Source of the DNA: Streptomyces drozdowiczii
Lineage (GTDB): Bacteria; Actinomycetota; Actinomycetes; Streptomycetales; Streptomycetaceae
DNA length: 64,000 nucleotides
Direction: 5' to 3'
Assembly: GCF_026167665.1 (NCBI RefSeq)
Contig: NZ_CP098740.1
Location: forward strand, 1,488,001 to 1,552,000
The notes beneath the pieces are model-generated. The model was not told where the DNA came from, did no database searches, and was given only the letters and a program-made list of their open reading frames with translations. Shown piece by piece: positions 1 to 8,541 of this stretch. The position numbers were made by a program, and so were the translations under genes. How positions within the stretch are numbered: position 1 is the stretch's first letter; every line of letters starts with the position of its first letter.

Positions 1-1280
1 TCGAACGAGGACTCCGAGACCGCGTACTCGTCGCCCGCCTTGGCGTTGAGGTCACCGACCGCCAGCGCGGTGGGCACCACGTTGTCGCGGCCGCTCAGGG
101 TGGCGCGGTGGCCGGTCTTCAGGTCGTACGCGGCGATCTCGTAGTGCACCGCGTCGTTGACGTCCGCCTGCTCGACGGCCACGATCCGCTTGCGGCCGGT
201 GTCCAGGCGCATGATGCGGCTGTACAGCACGCTGTCGGTGCGCCAGGTGACCGAGCCGTCGGTGGTGTCGAGCACGGCGGTGTGGCCGCGTGCGTCGACG
301 CCCTGGGCCTTGGCGAGGTTCCAGGAGACGGCGGCCTTGCCCTTGCCGAGGTCCTGGATGTCGCCCCAGTTGGTGTACCGGGCTTCCTTGGTGTCGAAGG
401 TCCAGGTCTTGGCCGGGGTCGGCTTCCCGTCCGCGCCCGCCGTGAAGCGGATGCCGGTCAGGGTGGCGGTCGCGGCGGCCGGGACCTTCGCGTCCCCGCT
501 CATCCGGGGCGCGTCGGCGACCAGCAGGGTGCCGTTCACGATCTTGACCATGGAGGCGTAGTTGTACAGCTTCGACCAGACCGTGGCCCCGGTCCTGCCG
601 TCGAGGACCGTCACGAAGGTGCCGGTGCTCAGGTCGGAGCCCGGGGACGTGAAGGGGCGGGGGTACGGGCTGCTGCCGACCTTGGCCGAGAACACCAGGT
701 CCGGGACGCCGTCGCCGGTCAGGTCACCGGCGGAGTAGCCGGAGTCCGAGTTCGGCGAGAAGGGCGAGACCGCGTTGTAGCCCATGAGGATCTGGGGCGG
801 GTACGGCTCGACGCGCCACACCTGGAGCGGCTTGACCTGCCAGTCCGTGTAGAACGAGCTGCTGGTCCGGGCCCAGGTCTCGCTGCCGTCGGCGGCGTGG
901 AGCTGGACGCTGCCCATCGCATTGACGGAGAAGTAGTCGCCCTTCTTGCCGACCGGCACCGTGGCGCCCAGACCGCGCACGCCTTCGAGCGTGGACTTCG
1001 CGGTCATGGTGACCTTGGTTGCCGGGTCGACAGCGGTGGCCGCCGGGCCCGCCGCGTCCGAAGTGGCCTTGCCCTGCGCGCCGGTGGTGTCCTCGGCCTT
1101 GACGTACGGGTCGAGCGTGACGTTGGCGGCGAGCTTCGTCGCTTCGGCGCTGGTCAGCTTCATCGGCGTGCCGCTGCCGCTGTCGGCGGCCAGGGCCTGC
1201 GGGGCGGCGGTCAGGCAGAGGCCCGCCGCGACGAGGCCGGCGGCGAGCTGGAGCGCCCGCCGGGAGTGCTGGGCTCTCAT
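1..1280 (-). CDS. Secreted FG-GAP/VCBS-like repeat protein, 3' end outside window
   Basis: The reading frame opens at ATG 1278-1280 and is still open at base 1, so the C-terminus is missing. The first ~35 residues form a signal peptide: RR near the N-terminus, a hydrophobic Leu/Ala core, then an ALA-type cleavage site followed by DSGSGT. The mature part contains a GDLTGDGVPDLVF segment, the calcium-binding-loop style of FG-GAP/VCBS or quinoprotein-like beta-propellers, and a second GDLNAKAGDEY-like segment near the window edge. No catalytic motif is visible. The ATG overlaps the stop of the upstream subtilase gene by one base (TAATG), so the two are probably translated together. Its role outside the cell cannot be told from the sequence. 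Confidence 0.75.
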   Translation of the reverse strand, partial: MRAQHSRRALQLAAGLVAAGLCLTAAPQALAADSGSGTPMKLTSAEATKLAANVTLDPYVKAEDTTGAQGKATSDAAGPAATAVDPATKVTMTAKSTLEGVRGLGATVPVGKKGDYFSVNAMGSVQLHAADGSETWARTSSSFYTDWQVKPLQVWRVEPYPPQILMGYNAVSPFSPNSDSGYSAGDLTGDGVPDLVFSAKVGSSPYPRPFTSPGSDLSTGTFVTVLDGRTGATVWSKLYNYASMVKIVNGTLLVADAPRMSGDAKVPAAATATLTGIRFTAGADGKPTPAKTWTFDTKEARYTNWGDIQDLGKGKAAVSWNLAKAQGVDARGHTAVLDTTDGSVTWRTDSVLYSRIMRLDTGRKRIVAVEQADVNDAVHYEIAAYDLKTGHRATLSGRDNVVPTALAVGDLNAKAGDEYAVSESSF

Positions 1281-3871
1281 TACTTCGCTCCCTGGGTGAA
1301 GCTGACAGCGGTGCCGTCGGCGATCACGGACTGGTTGAAGGAGTACTGGAAGGCGTCGGTGCCGGACTGGTCGGCGATGCCGATGGTGGCGCCGGCGCCC
1401 CGGTCCGCGACGGACTGGTACTGGAGGGTCACGGCGCCGGTGGCCTCGTCGAAGACGGCCTCGAAGGTGGCGCGGCCCGAAGTGCCGTCGGCGTAAGCCG
1501 CGTTGTTCCACACGATGGCGAACTTGCGGCTGCCCTTGGTGCCGGTGGTGGCGGTCTGCACGGAGGACTTCCTGTCGAGCGTTAGGTCGTCCCACAGCGG
1601 GGCGACGACGCCCTTCACACCGTTCACGCCGGCGGTCGGGAGCGCGGTGTTGTTGTAGTCACCGACGCGCGGGGACAGGAAGTTGACCAGGCCGTCGGTG
1701 GTGACCGAGGCGGTGGAGTACGAGACGCCGTAGTGCTGCACCGAGAAGGGCAGCGAGACGGTGGCGGAGTCCTCGTCACCCGACAGGGCGACCTTCTTGG
1801 AGCCCGCGATCCAGGAGTAGGCGGCCGGGGTGCAGACGTTGCCGGAGTTGTCCGCCCGGTTGGGGACCTGCACGTTCTTCGTCAGGTCGGCGGCGCCGAC
1901 GGTGGCGGGGCCGGTGTGGACGCCGTTGCACAGGACCGGCGCGGCGGGCTTCACGGCGAGGCCGTAGGAGCCCTCGGCGACCTTCTTGAAGGTGTACTTG
2001 CCCTTGGCGTTGGTGGTGGCGGCGGGCAGCGGCGTGCCGTTCAGCTCGACCGTGGCGCCGGGCAGCGGCTTGCCGGTGACGTCCCGGACGACCCCGGAGA
2101 CCTGGTGGCTCGGCACCGCGGTCAGCGCGATGTCCTGGGTGAGCGTCTGGCCCTCGGCCAGGGCGACGTCGGCGGCCGAGCCGTTCGCGTAGCCGTAGCC
2201 GCTGAACGCGAACGAGTACGTGCCGGCGGCCAGCGGCAGGCGGTAGGTGCCGTCCGCGCCCGTGGTGACCGTACGGACCGCGCCGGCCGTGTCGGTGGAC
2301 TGCACGGTGATGCCCGGCAGCGCCTTGCCGGTCGCCTTGTCGGTGGCCTTGCCGGTGACGGTGGCCGCGGTGTGCGGGGCCTTCTCGACGGAGGAGAGGA
2401 TGTCCAGCTTGCCGTTGCCCCACACGTAGTTCATGCCGGCGGTGCCGCCGCAGTGGGTGTCGTCGACGTCACGCGCGCCCTCGTTGAGGAGGTTGCGGGT
2501 CTCCTCGATGTCTCCGATCAGCGAGGGGGCCGCCGACCACAGGAGCGCGACGGCGCCCGCGACGTGCGGGGTCGCCATCGACGTGCCGTTGATGGTGTTG
2601 TAGTCGTTGCCCGGCCAGGTGGACGGGATCTGGACGCCCGGGGCCGAGATGTTCGGCTTCTCGCTGCCGTCGGTCGGTGAGGGGCCGAAGCCGGAGAAGT
2701 CGGCGATCTTGCCGTTCACGTCGTAGGCGCCGACACCGTAGGAGTCGGCCTGCGCGCCCGGCGGGTGGGTCGTGGAGCAGGTCACGCCGTCACCGTCGTT
2801 GCCGGCCGCGAACGCCTCGAAGATGCCCGCCGCGTCCCAGGCCGCCAGGATGTCCTGGTAGAAGGGGGTGCTGGTGTCCTTGTTGCCCCAGGAGTTGTTG
2901 ACGATGTTGGGGGCCAGGTCGGGGCGCGGGTTCTGCCCGTTGTGGTCGGTCGGCGCGAGGATCCACTGGCCGGCGGCGAGCAGTTCGTCGTCGTAGCAGA
3001 CGTCGGACGCGCAGCCCTTGGCGGCGATCCACTTGGCGTTCGGTGCGACGCCGAGGCCGTTCTTGGCGACCATGGTGCCCATCGTGTGGGTGCCGTGGCC
3101 GTTGTTGTCGCAGGGCGCGGTCGTGGGGCACTGCCCGCTCGCGTCGTAGAAGTTGTAGTCGTGCGTGAAGGTGCCGTCGCCGTTGTTGCCGCGGTAGTTC
3201 GCGACGAGGTCGGGGTGGTCGTACTGCACACCCGAGTCGACGTTGGCGACGACGATGCCCTCGCCGCGGTCCTGGTACTGGTCCCAGACCTGGTCGGCCT
3301 TGATGTCGGAGACGCCCCACGCCGGGGCGTCGGTGCCGTCGGCGGACGAGTCGGTGCCCAGGGCTGCGGCGCGCGAGGCGGTGACCTTCTTGTCGGAGGT
3401 CTCGATGCCGTCCAGCTCGAACGACTGCCGCTTGACGACCGAGGCCACGTCCGACCGCTTGGCCAGTTCGTCGACGAGGTCCTGGTCGCCGGTGACCTTG
3501 ACCGCGTTGGCGATCCAGAAGTCCTGGTGGCCGACCTTCTTCTTGTCCAGGAAGGCGTTGAGCGACTTCTGGCTGGACTTGGCGTGCGCACGGAGTTCGC
3601 CGTACGCGGCGGTGGCCTTCTTCGCGTGCGTCTTCTGCTTCTTCGCGCCGGACAGGTCGGCCCGGTCCTTCAGGACCACGAAGAAGGTGGCGTCCTTGCC
3701 GTCACGCACCGCGCTCTCGAGCGAGGAGTCGACCTTGGCCGAGGCGATGGCGGAGGGGGACGGGGAGTCCGCCGCGAGGGCGGGCAGCGGGGTGGTGAGC
3801 AGGGCAGCCGCGGCGAGCGAGGCCACCGTCCATACGGCGCCTCTGCGCCTGGACGGTTGGAGCTGGGGCAT
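1280..3871 (-). CDS. Secreted S8 (subtilisin-like) serine peptidase with two carboxypeptidase-regulatory-like repeats
   Basis: 863 residues. The ATG at 3871 is chosen over one 27 bases upstream because GGAGGAG (minus strand, 3878-3884) sits 6 bases before it. Order: signal peptide (Arg-rich start, Ala/Leu core, ALA cleavage site), inhibitor-I9-like propeptide (~residues 40-140), then the S8 catalytic domain with the triad Asp in NVDSGVQYDHPD, His in NGHGTHTMGTM and Ser in NGTSMATPHVAGA. After it come two ~75-residue beta-sandwich repeats of the carboxypeptidase-regulatory type (VTGKATDKATGKALPGITV and VSGVVRDVTGKPLPGATVEL) and a C-terminal beta-rich domain. It should be an exported protease with accessory surface- or protein-binding domains. 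It is coupled by a one-base overlap to the following secreted FG-GAP protein. Confidence 0.9.
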   Translation of the reverse strand: MPQLQPSRRRGAVWTVASLAAAALLTTPLPALAADSPSPSAIASAKVDSSLESAVRDGKDATFFVVLKDRADLSGAKKQKTHAKKATAAYGELRAHAKSSQKSLNAFLDKKKVGHQDFWIANAVKVTGDQDLVDELAKRSDVASVVKRQSFELDGIETSDKKVTASRAAALGTDSSADGTDAPAWGVSDIKADQVWDQYQDRGEGIVVANVDSGVQYDHPDLVANYRGNNGDGTFTHDYNFYDASGQCPTTAPCDNNGHGTHTMGTMVAKNGLGVAPNAKWIAAKGCASDVCYDDELLAAGQWILAPTDHNGQNPRPDLAPNIVNNSWGNKDTSTPFYQDILAAWDAAGIFEAFAAGNDGDGVTCSTTHPPGAQADSYGVGAYDVNGKIADFSGFGPSPTDGSEKPNISAPGVQIPSTWPGNDYNTINGTSMATPHVAGAVALLWSAAPSLIGDIEETRNLLNEGARDVDDTHCGGTAGMNYVWGNGKLDILSSVEKAPHTAATVTGKATDKATGKALPGITVQSTDTAGAVRTVTTGADGTYRLPLAAGTYSFAFSGYGYANGSAADVALAEGQTLTQDIALTAVPSHQVSGVVRDVTGKPLPGATVELNGTPLPAATTNAKGKYTFKKVAEGSYGLAVKPAAPVLCNGVHTGPATVGAADLTKNVQVPNRADNSGNVCTPAAYSWIAGSKKVALSGDEDSATVSLPFSVQHYGVSYSTASVTTDGLVNFLSPRVGDYNNTALPTAGVNGVKGVVAPLWDDLTLDRKSSVQTATTGTKGSRKFAIVWNNAAYADGTSGRATFEAVFDEATGAVTLQYQSVADRGAGATIGIADQSGTDAFQYSFNQSVIADGTAVSFTQGAK

Positions 3872-3923
3872 CGAGCACTCCTCCGAGTGACAGCACATAC
3901 GAGGTGCGCGAACCGTAGGAGCG

Positions 3924-3943
3924 GGCCGTTACTCGGCCATTAC
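3924..3943 (-). promoter_or_regulatory. Direct repeat GTAAYGGCC x2 at 11-bp spacing in the subtilase promoter region
   Basis: On the minus strand GTAATGGCC and GTAACGGCC start 11 bp apart. Six bases after the second lies TACGGT, a possible -10. The arrangement resembles activator sites of OmpR-type regulators. Function is inferred from layout only. Confidence 0.35.
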
Positions 3944-4013
3944 AGACCTGGTCACCGGCAACTCGGGCCCGTCGCGGGGGCTTGGCCACCACGCAGCGGA
4001 CCCGGCCCGTGTG

Positions 4014-4028
4014 TTGCAGAAACTGCAC
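4014..4028. promoter_or_regulatory. Palindrome upstream of the hydrolase, candidate IclR operator
   Basis: TGCAG-AAA-CTGCA is a perfect inverted repeat about 70-80 bases upstream of the alpha/beta-hydrolase start. A closely related TGCAG-AAAA-CGCA lies just upstream of the IclR gene, at 5076-5088. Sharing the element suggests that the IclR protein controls both promoters. Confidence 0.45.
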
Positions 4029-4096
4029 TGCATGGTTGCGTTGACCGCATCGCGTCGGGAGAGTGGCCACCGGAGAGACCCGGACCGACCCGAGGA

Positions 4097-5026
4097 ATGA
4101 CCGTGATTCAGAAGGACACCGCGTTCTACAGCGAAGGCAGCCGCCTCGAAGCGACCCTCTACTACCCGGAGGACGCGGCGCGGGACGGCGCCCCGCGCCC
4201 GGCGCTCGTCGTCAACTCCGGCTACCAGGGCTTCAACGAGTTCTATCCGAAGATGTTCGCGGAGCGGATGACCGAGCGCGGCTTCGTCTGCCTGGGCTTC
4301 GACTACCGGGGCATGGCCGACAGCGAGGGCGAGAAGGGCCGCGTGCTCATCGAGGAGCAGGCCCAGGACGTGCGCAACGCCGTCACGTTCCTGCGCGCGC
4401 AGGAGGGCATCGACCCCCGGCGCATCGGGCTCGTCGGCTGGGGCATGGGCGCCGCCAACGTCATCCTCGCCGCCGAGAAGGGCGGGGACGTCGCCGGCGT
4501 CGCCTCGCTGAACGGGTTCTACGACGGTGAGCGCTGGCTCAAGTCCATCCACACCTACGACGAGTTCCAGAAGATCGTCGCCGAGGTGGCCGAGGACCGG
4601 ACGAACCGGGTGCTGAACGGCGAGTCCCGGCTCGCGGACACCTTCGAGCACTACCCGCTCGACCCGGCGACCGGCGACTACGTCGAGAAGGAGCTGTCGC
4701 AGGTCTACGGCTTCGGGCACCCGACCCGGCTCCAGTTCACCGAGTCGATCCTCGACCTGAAGGTGCAGAACGTGGTGGCGAACCTCGCGCCGACCCCGCT
4801 GTTCCTCGCCCACGGCGAGCGCAACTCGCTGCACCCGTACGACGAGGCCGCGGCCCTGTACGAGGCGGCCGCCTCGCCCAAGACGCTCTACACGATCGAC
4901 GGGCGGCACAACGACTTCATGTTCGTGGACCACCCGGAGTTCGTGGCCCTCTGCGACCGGCTGCGGGACTTCTTCGACGTGGCGTTCACCGAGTCCGCCG
5001 CTCCGGCCCGGACCGTCTCGGCCTGA
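4097..5026 (+). CDS. Alpha/beta-hydrolase-fold protein lacking the nucleophile serine
   Basis: 309 residues from ATG 4097. GTG at 4103 is a serious alternative, because GAGGA at 4092-4096 would then be 6 bases away instead of abutting the start. The fold is of the dienelactone-hydrolase/acyl-transferase type: a beta-strand with VVNSGYQGF, an FDYRGMADSEG turn, a DVRNAVTFLR helix and a nucleophile-elbow strand RIGLVGWGMGAAN. The elbow reads G-W-G-M-G where the family has G-x-S-x-G, and the acid loop reads HGERNSLHP where HGxxD is usual. The C-terminal DGRHNDF histidine remains. It may therefore be non-hydrolytic or use a different mechanism. It is followed by a hairpin and the IclR gene. Confidence 0.75.
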   Translation: MTVIQKDTAFYSEGSRLEATLYYPEDAARDGAPRPALVVNSGYQGFNEFYPKMFAERMTERGFVCLGFDYRGMADSEGEKGRVLIEEQAQDVRNAVTFLRAQEGIDPRRIGLVGWGMGAANVILAAEKGGDVAGVASLNGFYDGERWLKSIHTYDEFQKIVAEVAEDRTNRVLNGESRLADTFEHYPLDPATGDYVEKELSQVYGFGHPTRLQFTESILDLKVQNVVANLAPTPLFLAHGERNSLHPYDEAAALYEAAASPKTLYTIDGRHNDFMFVDHPEFVALCDRLRDFFDVAFTESAAPARTVSA

Positions 5027-5039
5027 CCCCGCGTGCCGC

Positions 5040-5062
5040 GCCGCCCCCGCACCGGGGGCGGC
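5040..5062 (+). terminator. Hairpin after the hydrolase gene
   Basis: GCCGCCCCCG pairs with CGGGGGCGGC across a 3-base loop, 14 bases after the hydrolase stop. There is no U-run, as is usual in Streptomyces terminators. It separates the hydrolase from the IclR promoter. Confidence 0.5.
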
Positions 5063-5073
5063 CGGGGCCGGGC

Positions 5074-5104
5074 GGTGCAGAAAACGCAATCGCGCGTTGC
5101 ATGT
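5074..5104. promoter_or_regulatory. Candidate operator upstream of the IclR gene
   Basis: The stretch starts with TGCAGAAAACGCA, matching the palindrome before the hydrolase, and continues with GCAA-N7-TTGC, a second small inverted repeat. It ends about 48 bases before the regulator's ATG, where an autoregulatory operator would be expected. A TATCTATTCAT stretch just downstream (5121-5131) could contain a -10. Confidence 0.45.
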
Positions 5105-5151
5105 ATCGTCGCGATCCGTCTATCTATTCATACCGCTACCAAGGATTCGGT

Positions 5152-5961
5152 ATGGCCTCTGAGCACTCTGAGCAGAAGAACACTCCCGCCGCACGCAGTG
5201 GCGCCTCGCGCGTGATGGCGGTGCTGGACGCGCTCGCGTCGGCGGACCCGGCCGTGTTCCCGGACGGGATGAGCGTGGCCGACGTGGCCAGGGTGCTCGG
5301 CCGCGAGAAGTCCGTCGTGTCCCGGCAGCTCAAGAGCCTGCTGGAGACCGGCATGGTCGCCCGGCGCCCCTCGATGGGGTACGAGCTGAGCTGGCGGCTG
5401 TTCGCCCTCGCGGTGCGGGCCGGCGACCAGCGGCTGACGACACTCGCGGCGCCCCTGCTGCTCAGGCTGACCGAGACCGTACGCGAGCGCACCTACCTCA
5501 GCGTCCTCAGCGACGGCGAGGTGCTCACCGTCCTCTCGGAGGGCTCCCGGCGCTCGATCGAGGCCGTGAACTGGGTGGGCCGGACGATCCCGGCGCACCG
5601 CAGCTCCAGCGGCATGGCCCTGCTGATGGATTACGAGGACGAGCACATCCTCGACCTCGTCCGGCGGGGCGAAGGGGGCTCGGAGCGCGAGGCCAAGGCG
5701 TTCCTGGCCCAGGTCAAGGAGGCCCGGGTGCGCGGCTACACGGTCGCGAACCGGATCTTCGACCCGGAGCTGGTCGGCATCGGGGCGCCGGTCCGGGACT
5801 TCACGGGCCGGATCAAGGCCGCGGTGAACATCTCGGGCCCCGCGTTCCGGATCGAGCCGCACATCCAGTCCCTCGCCGGGCACCTGCTCGCCACGACGCG
5901 GACCCTGCACTCCTCCCTCGGCTCGGACGCGCGCCCCGGCGCCGGCCCGAGCGATCTCTGA
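5152..5961 (+). CDS. IclR-family transcriptional regulator
   Basis: 269 residues. ATG 5152 is preferred over an in-frame ATG at 5101 because AAGGA lies 7 bases upstream of it and the intervening residues look non-coding. The N-terminal winged helix-turn-helix (about residues 18-80; RVMAVLDALASADP, VADVARVLGREKSVVSRQL) is followed by an IclR effector-binding domain (LSDGEVLTVLSEGSRRSIEA, then the RSSSGMALL segment and a C-terminal FTGRIKAAVNISGPAFRIEP strand). Such proteins bind small aromatic or aliphatic acids and control nearby catabolic operons, as repressor or activator. The position between the hydrolase and the importer/oxidase operon, and the shared palindromes, suggest it controls both. 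Confidence 0.88.
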   Translation: MASEHSEQKNTPAARSGASRVMAVLDALASADPAVFPDGMSVADVARVLGREKSVVSRQLKSLLETGMVARRPSMGYELSWRLFALAVRAGDQRLTTLAAPLLLRLTETVRERTYLSVLSDGEVLTVLSEGSRRSIEAVNWVGRTIPAHRSSSGMALLMDYEDEHILDLVRRGEGGSEREAKAFLAQVKEARVRGYTVANRIFDPELVGIGAPVRDFTGRIKAAVNISGPAFRIEPHIQSLAGHLLATTRTLHSSLGSDARPGAGPSDL

Positions 5962-6028
5962 ACGGCCGCCGCAGCCGGCCGCCCCGTCCCCGCCCGCGCC
6001 CCGGAGAACCGCAGAACCGGAGAACACC

Positions 6029-6094
6029 ATGCGACACCCTGATCGCCCCCTGCCCGCGTCCGGGCCCGCCGGCACGAGGGCGGCGGCGCCGTGA
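6029..6094 (+). CDS. Possible 21-residue leader ORF coupled to the permease
   Basis: The ATG at 6029 is preceded by GGAG with a 6-base spacer. The frame (MRHPDRPL...) ends at TGA 6092-6094, inside the GTGA that also starts the permease at 6091. It has no similarity I recognise. It may be a translated leader or chance in GC-rich DNA. Confidence 0.25.
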   Translation: MRHPDRPLPASGPAGTRAAAP

Positions 6095-6738
6095 ACCTCT
6101 TCTCCTACATGTCGGACAACACCGAGTACCTGCTGTTCCTGGCCCAGCAGCACATCGAACTCGTGCTGATCAGCGTCGGGATCGCCTCCGTCATCGGCGT
6201 CGGGCTCGCCGTGCTCACCCACGCCGCGCCCGGTCCGCGCCAGGTCCTGCTGTCCTTCACGGGCTCCCTGCTGACGATTCCGTCGTTCGCGCTGTTCGCG
6301 CTGATGATCCCGGTCATGGGCCTCGGCGTCGCCCCGACGATCGTCGCCCTGACCGTGTACGGGGTCTTCCCGATCCTGCGCAACGCGGTCACGGCCATCG
6401 AGGAGGTCGACCCGGCGGTCGTGGAGGCGGCGCGCGGCCTCGGCATGGGACCGGCCCGGCGGATGCGCACGGTGGTCCTGCCCATGGCCTGGCCGGTCAT
6501 CCTGAACGGCATCCGCACGGCGACGATCATGCTGGTCGCGACGGCGGCCATCGGTGCCGTGGTCCGGGGCCCCGGCCTGGGCCAGCTGATCTTCCGGGGG
6601 CTCGACCGTATCGGCGGGGCCAACGCGCTGGAGGAAGCCCTGTCCGGAGTGATCGGAGTGGTGCTCGTCGCTCTGGTCCTCGACCTGCTGTTCATCGCGA
6701 TAGCCAAGATCACTGCCCTGCGAGGTTCCCATGTCTGA
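6091..6738 (+). CDS. ABC transporter permease, OpuC/ProW (osmoprotectant) type
   Basis: 215 residues from GTG 6091 (NLFSYMSDNTEYLLF). It has about five to six membrane helices and the permease EAA loop (AVVEAARGLGMGPARRMRTVVLPMA), which contacts the ATPase. Length and order match the small permeases of choline/glycine-betaine/carnitine OpuC importers. It overlaps the ATPase gene by 8 bases. A second permease follows, so the membrane channel is probably a heterodimer. The true substrate is not evident, because the neighbouring enzymes point to a carboxylate or amide rather than an osmoprotectant. Confidence 0.85.
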   Translation: MNLFSYMSDNTEYLLFLAQQHIELVLISVGIASVIGVGLAVLTHAAPGPRQVLLSFTGSLLTIPSFALFALMIPVMGLGVAPTIVALTVYGVFPILRNAVTAIEEVDPAVVEAARGLGMGPARRMRTVVLPMAWPVILNGIRTATIMLVATAAIGAVVRGPGLGQLIFRGLDRIGGANALEEALSGVIGVVLVALVLDLLFIAIAKITALRGSHV

Positions 6739-7729
6739 CCGGTCCGCCCCGCACCCCGACGCCATGATCCGGCTGGACCGGGTCTCCGCCCGCTATCCGG
6801 GCCAGGAGAAGGCCGTCGTCTCCGAGCTGTCGATGGAGATCCGGCGCGGCGAGTTCGTCGTCCTGGTCGGCCCGTCCGGCTGCGGCAAGACGACCACGCT
6901 GCGGATGATCAACCGCCTGGTGGAGCCGACGGACGGCCGGATCCTCATCGACGGCAAGGACGTCACGCACACCGACGTGGACGAACTGCGGCGCTCCATC
7001 GGCTACGTCATCCAGCAGATCGGCCTGCTCCCCCACCTGTCGATCGCCGACAACATCGCCCTGGTGCCCAAGATGCTCGGCGTGAAGAAGGCCGAGCGGC
7101 GCGAACGGGCGCGGGAACTCCTCGACATGGTGGGCCTCGATCCCGCCACCTACGCCGACCGCTATCCCAAGCAGCTGTCCGGCGGGCAGCAGCAGCGGGT
7201 GGGCGTGGCCCGCGCGCTGGCCGCCGATCCGCCCGTGATGCTGATGGACGAGCCGTTCGGTGCCGTGGACCCGATCGCGCGGGAGAAGCTCCAGGCCGAG
7301 TTCCTGCGGCTCCAGGAACGTATCCGCAAGACCATCGTGATGGTCACGCACGACATCGACGAGGCGCTGCGCCTGGGCGACCGGATCGCCGTCTTCGGGC
7401 CGGGCTGCCGGCTCGCGCAGTACGACACCCCGCTGGAGATCCTGTCCCACCCGGCCGACGACTTCGTACGCGATTTCATCGGCTCGGGCGCCCCGGTCCG
7501 CCGCCTCACCCTCCTCAAGGTCGCCGACGTCCTGGCGTCCGCCCCGGCGCAGGCGGCCGGTGCGGCGCGGACCGTGGCGGTCGGCGCCGGGGACTCCGTC
7601 CACAAGGCGCTCGAACTCGTCCTGGCGGCGGGCGCGGAGGGCATCGAGGTCGCCGGGGACGACGGCCGCTTCCTGGACCTCCAGTCCCTGCTCACCGCGG
7701 CCGCCCGGCCCGCGAAGGTGCTCTCGTGA
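6731..7729 (+). CDS. ABC transporter ATP-binding protein, OpuCA/ProV type
   Basis: 332 residues. Walker A is [13 protein letters not shown] (about residue 48), the Q-loop QQIG, the signature [15 protein letters not shown], and Walker [14 protein letters not shown], followed by the switch His in [14 protein letters not shown]. After ~240 residues a C-terminal region resembles the CBS-type tail of OpuA/OpuC ATPases but seems short (one unit, [16 protein letters not shown]...). It powers import together with the flanking permeases. The stop overlaps the next gene's GTG (GTGA). Confidence 0.9.
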   Translation: MSDRSAPHPDAMIRLDRVSARYPGQEKAVVSELSMEIRRGEFVVLVGPSGCGKTTTLRMINRLVEPTDGRILIDGKDVTHTDVDELRRSIGYVIQQIGLLPHLSIADNIALVPKMLGVKKAERRERARELLDMVGLDPATYADRYPKQLSGGQQQRVGVARALAADPPVMLMDEPFGAVDPIAREKLQAEFLRLQERIRKTIVMVTHDIDEALRLGDRIAVFGPGCRLAQYDTPLEILSHPADDFVRDFIGSGAPVRRLTLLKVADVLASAPAQAAGAARTVAVGAGDSVHKALELVLAAGAEGIEVAGDDGRFLDLQSLLTAAARPAKVLS

Positions 7730-8490
7730 GCGCCGGGGCCGTGCAGGCGGCGGGGGCCGCCCGGACCGGGGTCCGCCGGTCGCGGAGCTGGGTGCCACCC
7801 GTGGTCGTCCTCGTCCTGCTCGGCGCGCTGTGGGCGTACATCGGGACGCGCGACCTGGACTCGGTGGAGAGCCGGAGCCTGACCTCGGAGGTCGTGCTCA
7901 CCGCGCTGTGGCAGCACATCCAGCTCGTCGTCGCCTCGACGCTGCTGACCATCGTCATCGGGGTCCCGCTCGGGGTGCTGCTGACCCGGCCGGGGATCAG
8001 CAGGGCCGGTGCGGTGGTGCTCGCGGCGGCCAACGCCAGCCAGGCGGTGCCGTCGATCGGGGTGCTGGTGATCCTGGCCATGGTCGTGGGCGTCGGCTTC
8101 TGGATGGCCGTGGTGGCGCTGGTCCTCTACGCCCTGCTGCCCGTGCTCCGGAACACCATGGTCGGTATCCGGCAGGTCAGCCCCGCGCTGATCGACGCGG
8201 GGCGGGGCATGGGGATGAGCCGCCGGGAGATCCTGTTCACCATCGAACTGCCGCTGGCGGTCCCGGTGATGCTGGCGGGCATCCGGGTGGCCCTGATCCT
8301 GAACGTGGGCGTCGCCACCCTGGCCGCCTTCACCAACGCCGGAGGGCTCGGCTCCATCATCTCCTCCGGCATCTCCCTGGACCGGACTCCGGTGCTCGTG
8401 GTGGGCAGCGCGCTCACGATGGCCCTGGCCCTGGCCGTCGACTGGCTGGCCGGTCTCGCCGAGCGGGCCCTGCGGCCGCGCGGCATGTAG
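7726..8490 (+). CDS. Second ABC transporter permease, OpuC/ProW type
   Basis: 254 residues from GTG 7726, overlapping the ATPase stop by 4 bases. A hydrophilic N-terminus (~25 residues) leads into a first helix (WVPPVVVLVLLGALWAYIG), a periplasmic stretch and the conserved permease core with the EAA-loop equivalent DAGRGMGMSRREILFTIELPLAVPVML. The C-terminal NAGGLGSIISSGI segment is typical of betaine-type permeases. It is the partner of the permease at 6091. Only 51 bases separate it from the substrate-binding lipoprotein. Confidence 0.88.
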   Translation: MSAGAVQAAGAARTGVRRSRSWVPPVVVLVLLGALWAYIGTRDLDSVESRSLTSEVVLTALWQHIQLVVASTLLTIVIGVPLGVLLTRPGISRAGAVVLAAANASQAVPSIGVLVILAMVVGVGFWMAVVALVLYALLPVLRNTMVGIRQVSPALIDAGRGMGMSRREILFTIELPLAVPVMLAGIRVALILNVGVATLAAFTNAGGLGSIISSGISLDRTPVLVVGSALTMALALAVDWLAGLAERALRPRGM

Positions 8491-8541
8491 CGGCGCCGGT
8501 CATCCCCGTACACCTCTCAGGCACCACGAAAGGGCTTCAGC

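Noticed and set aside
5101..5151. Upstream ATG for the IclR gene
   Set aside because: The ATG at 5152 has a good ribosome site, and the upstream 17 codons overlap the likely promoter/operator region.
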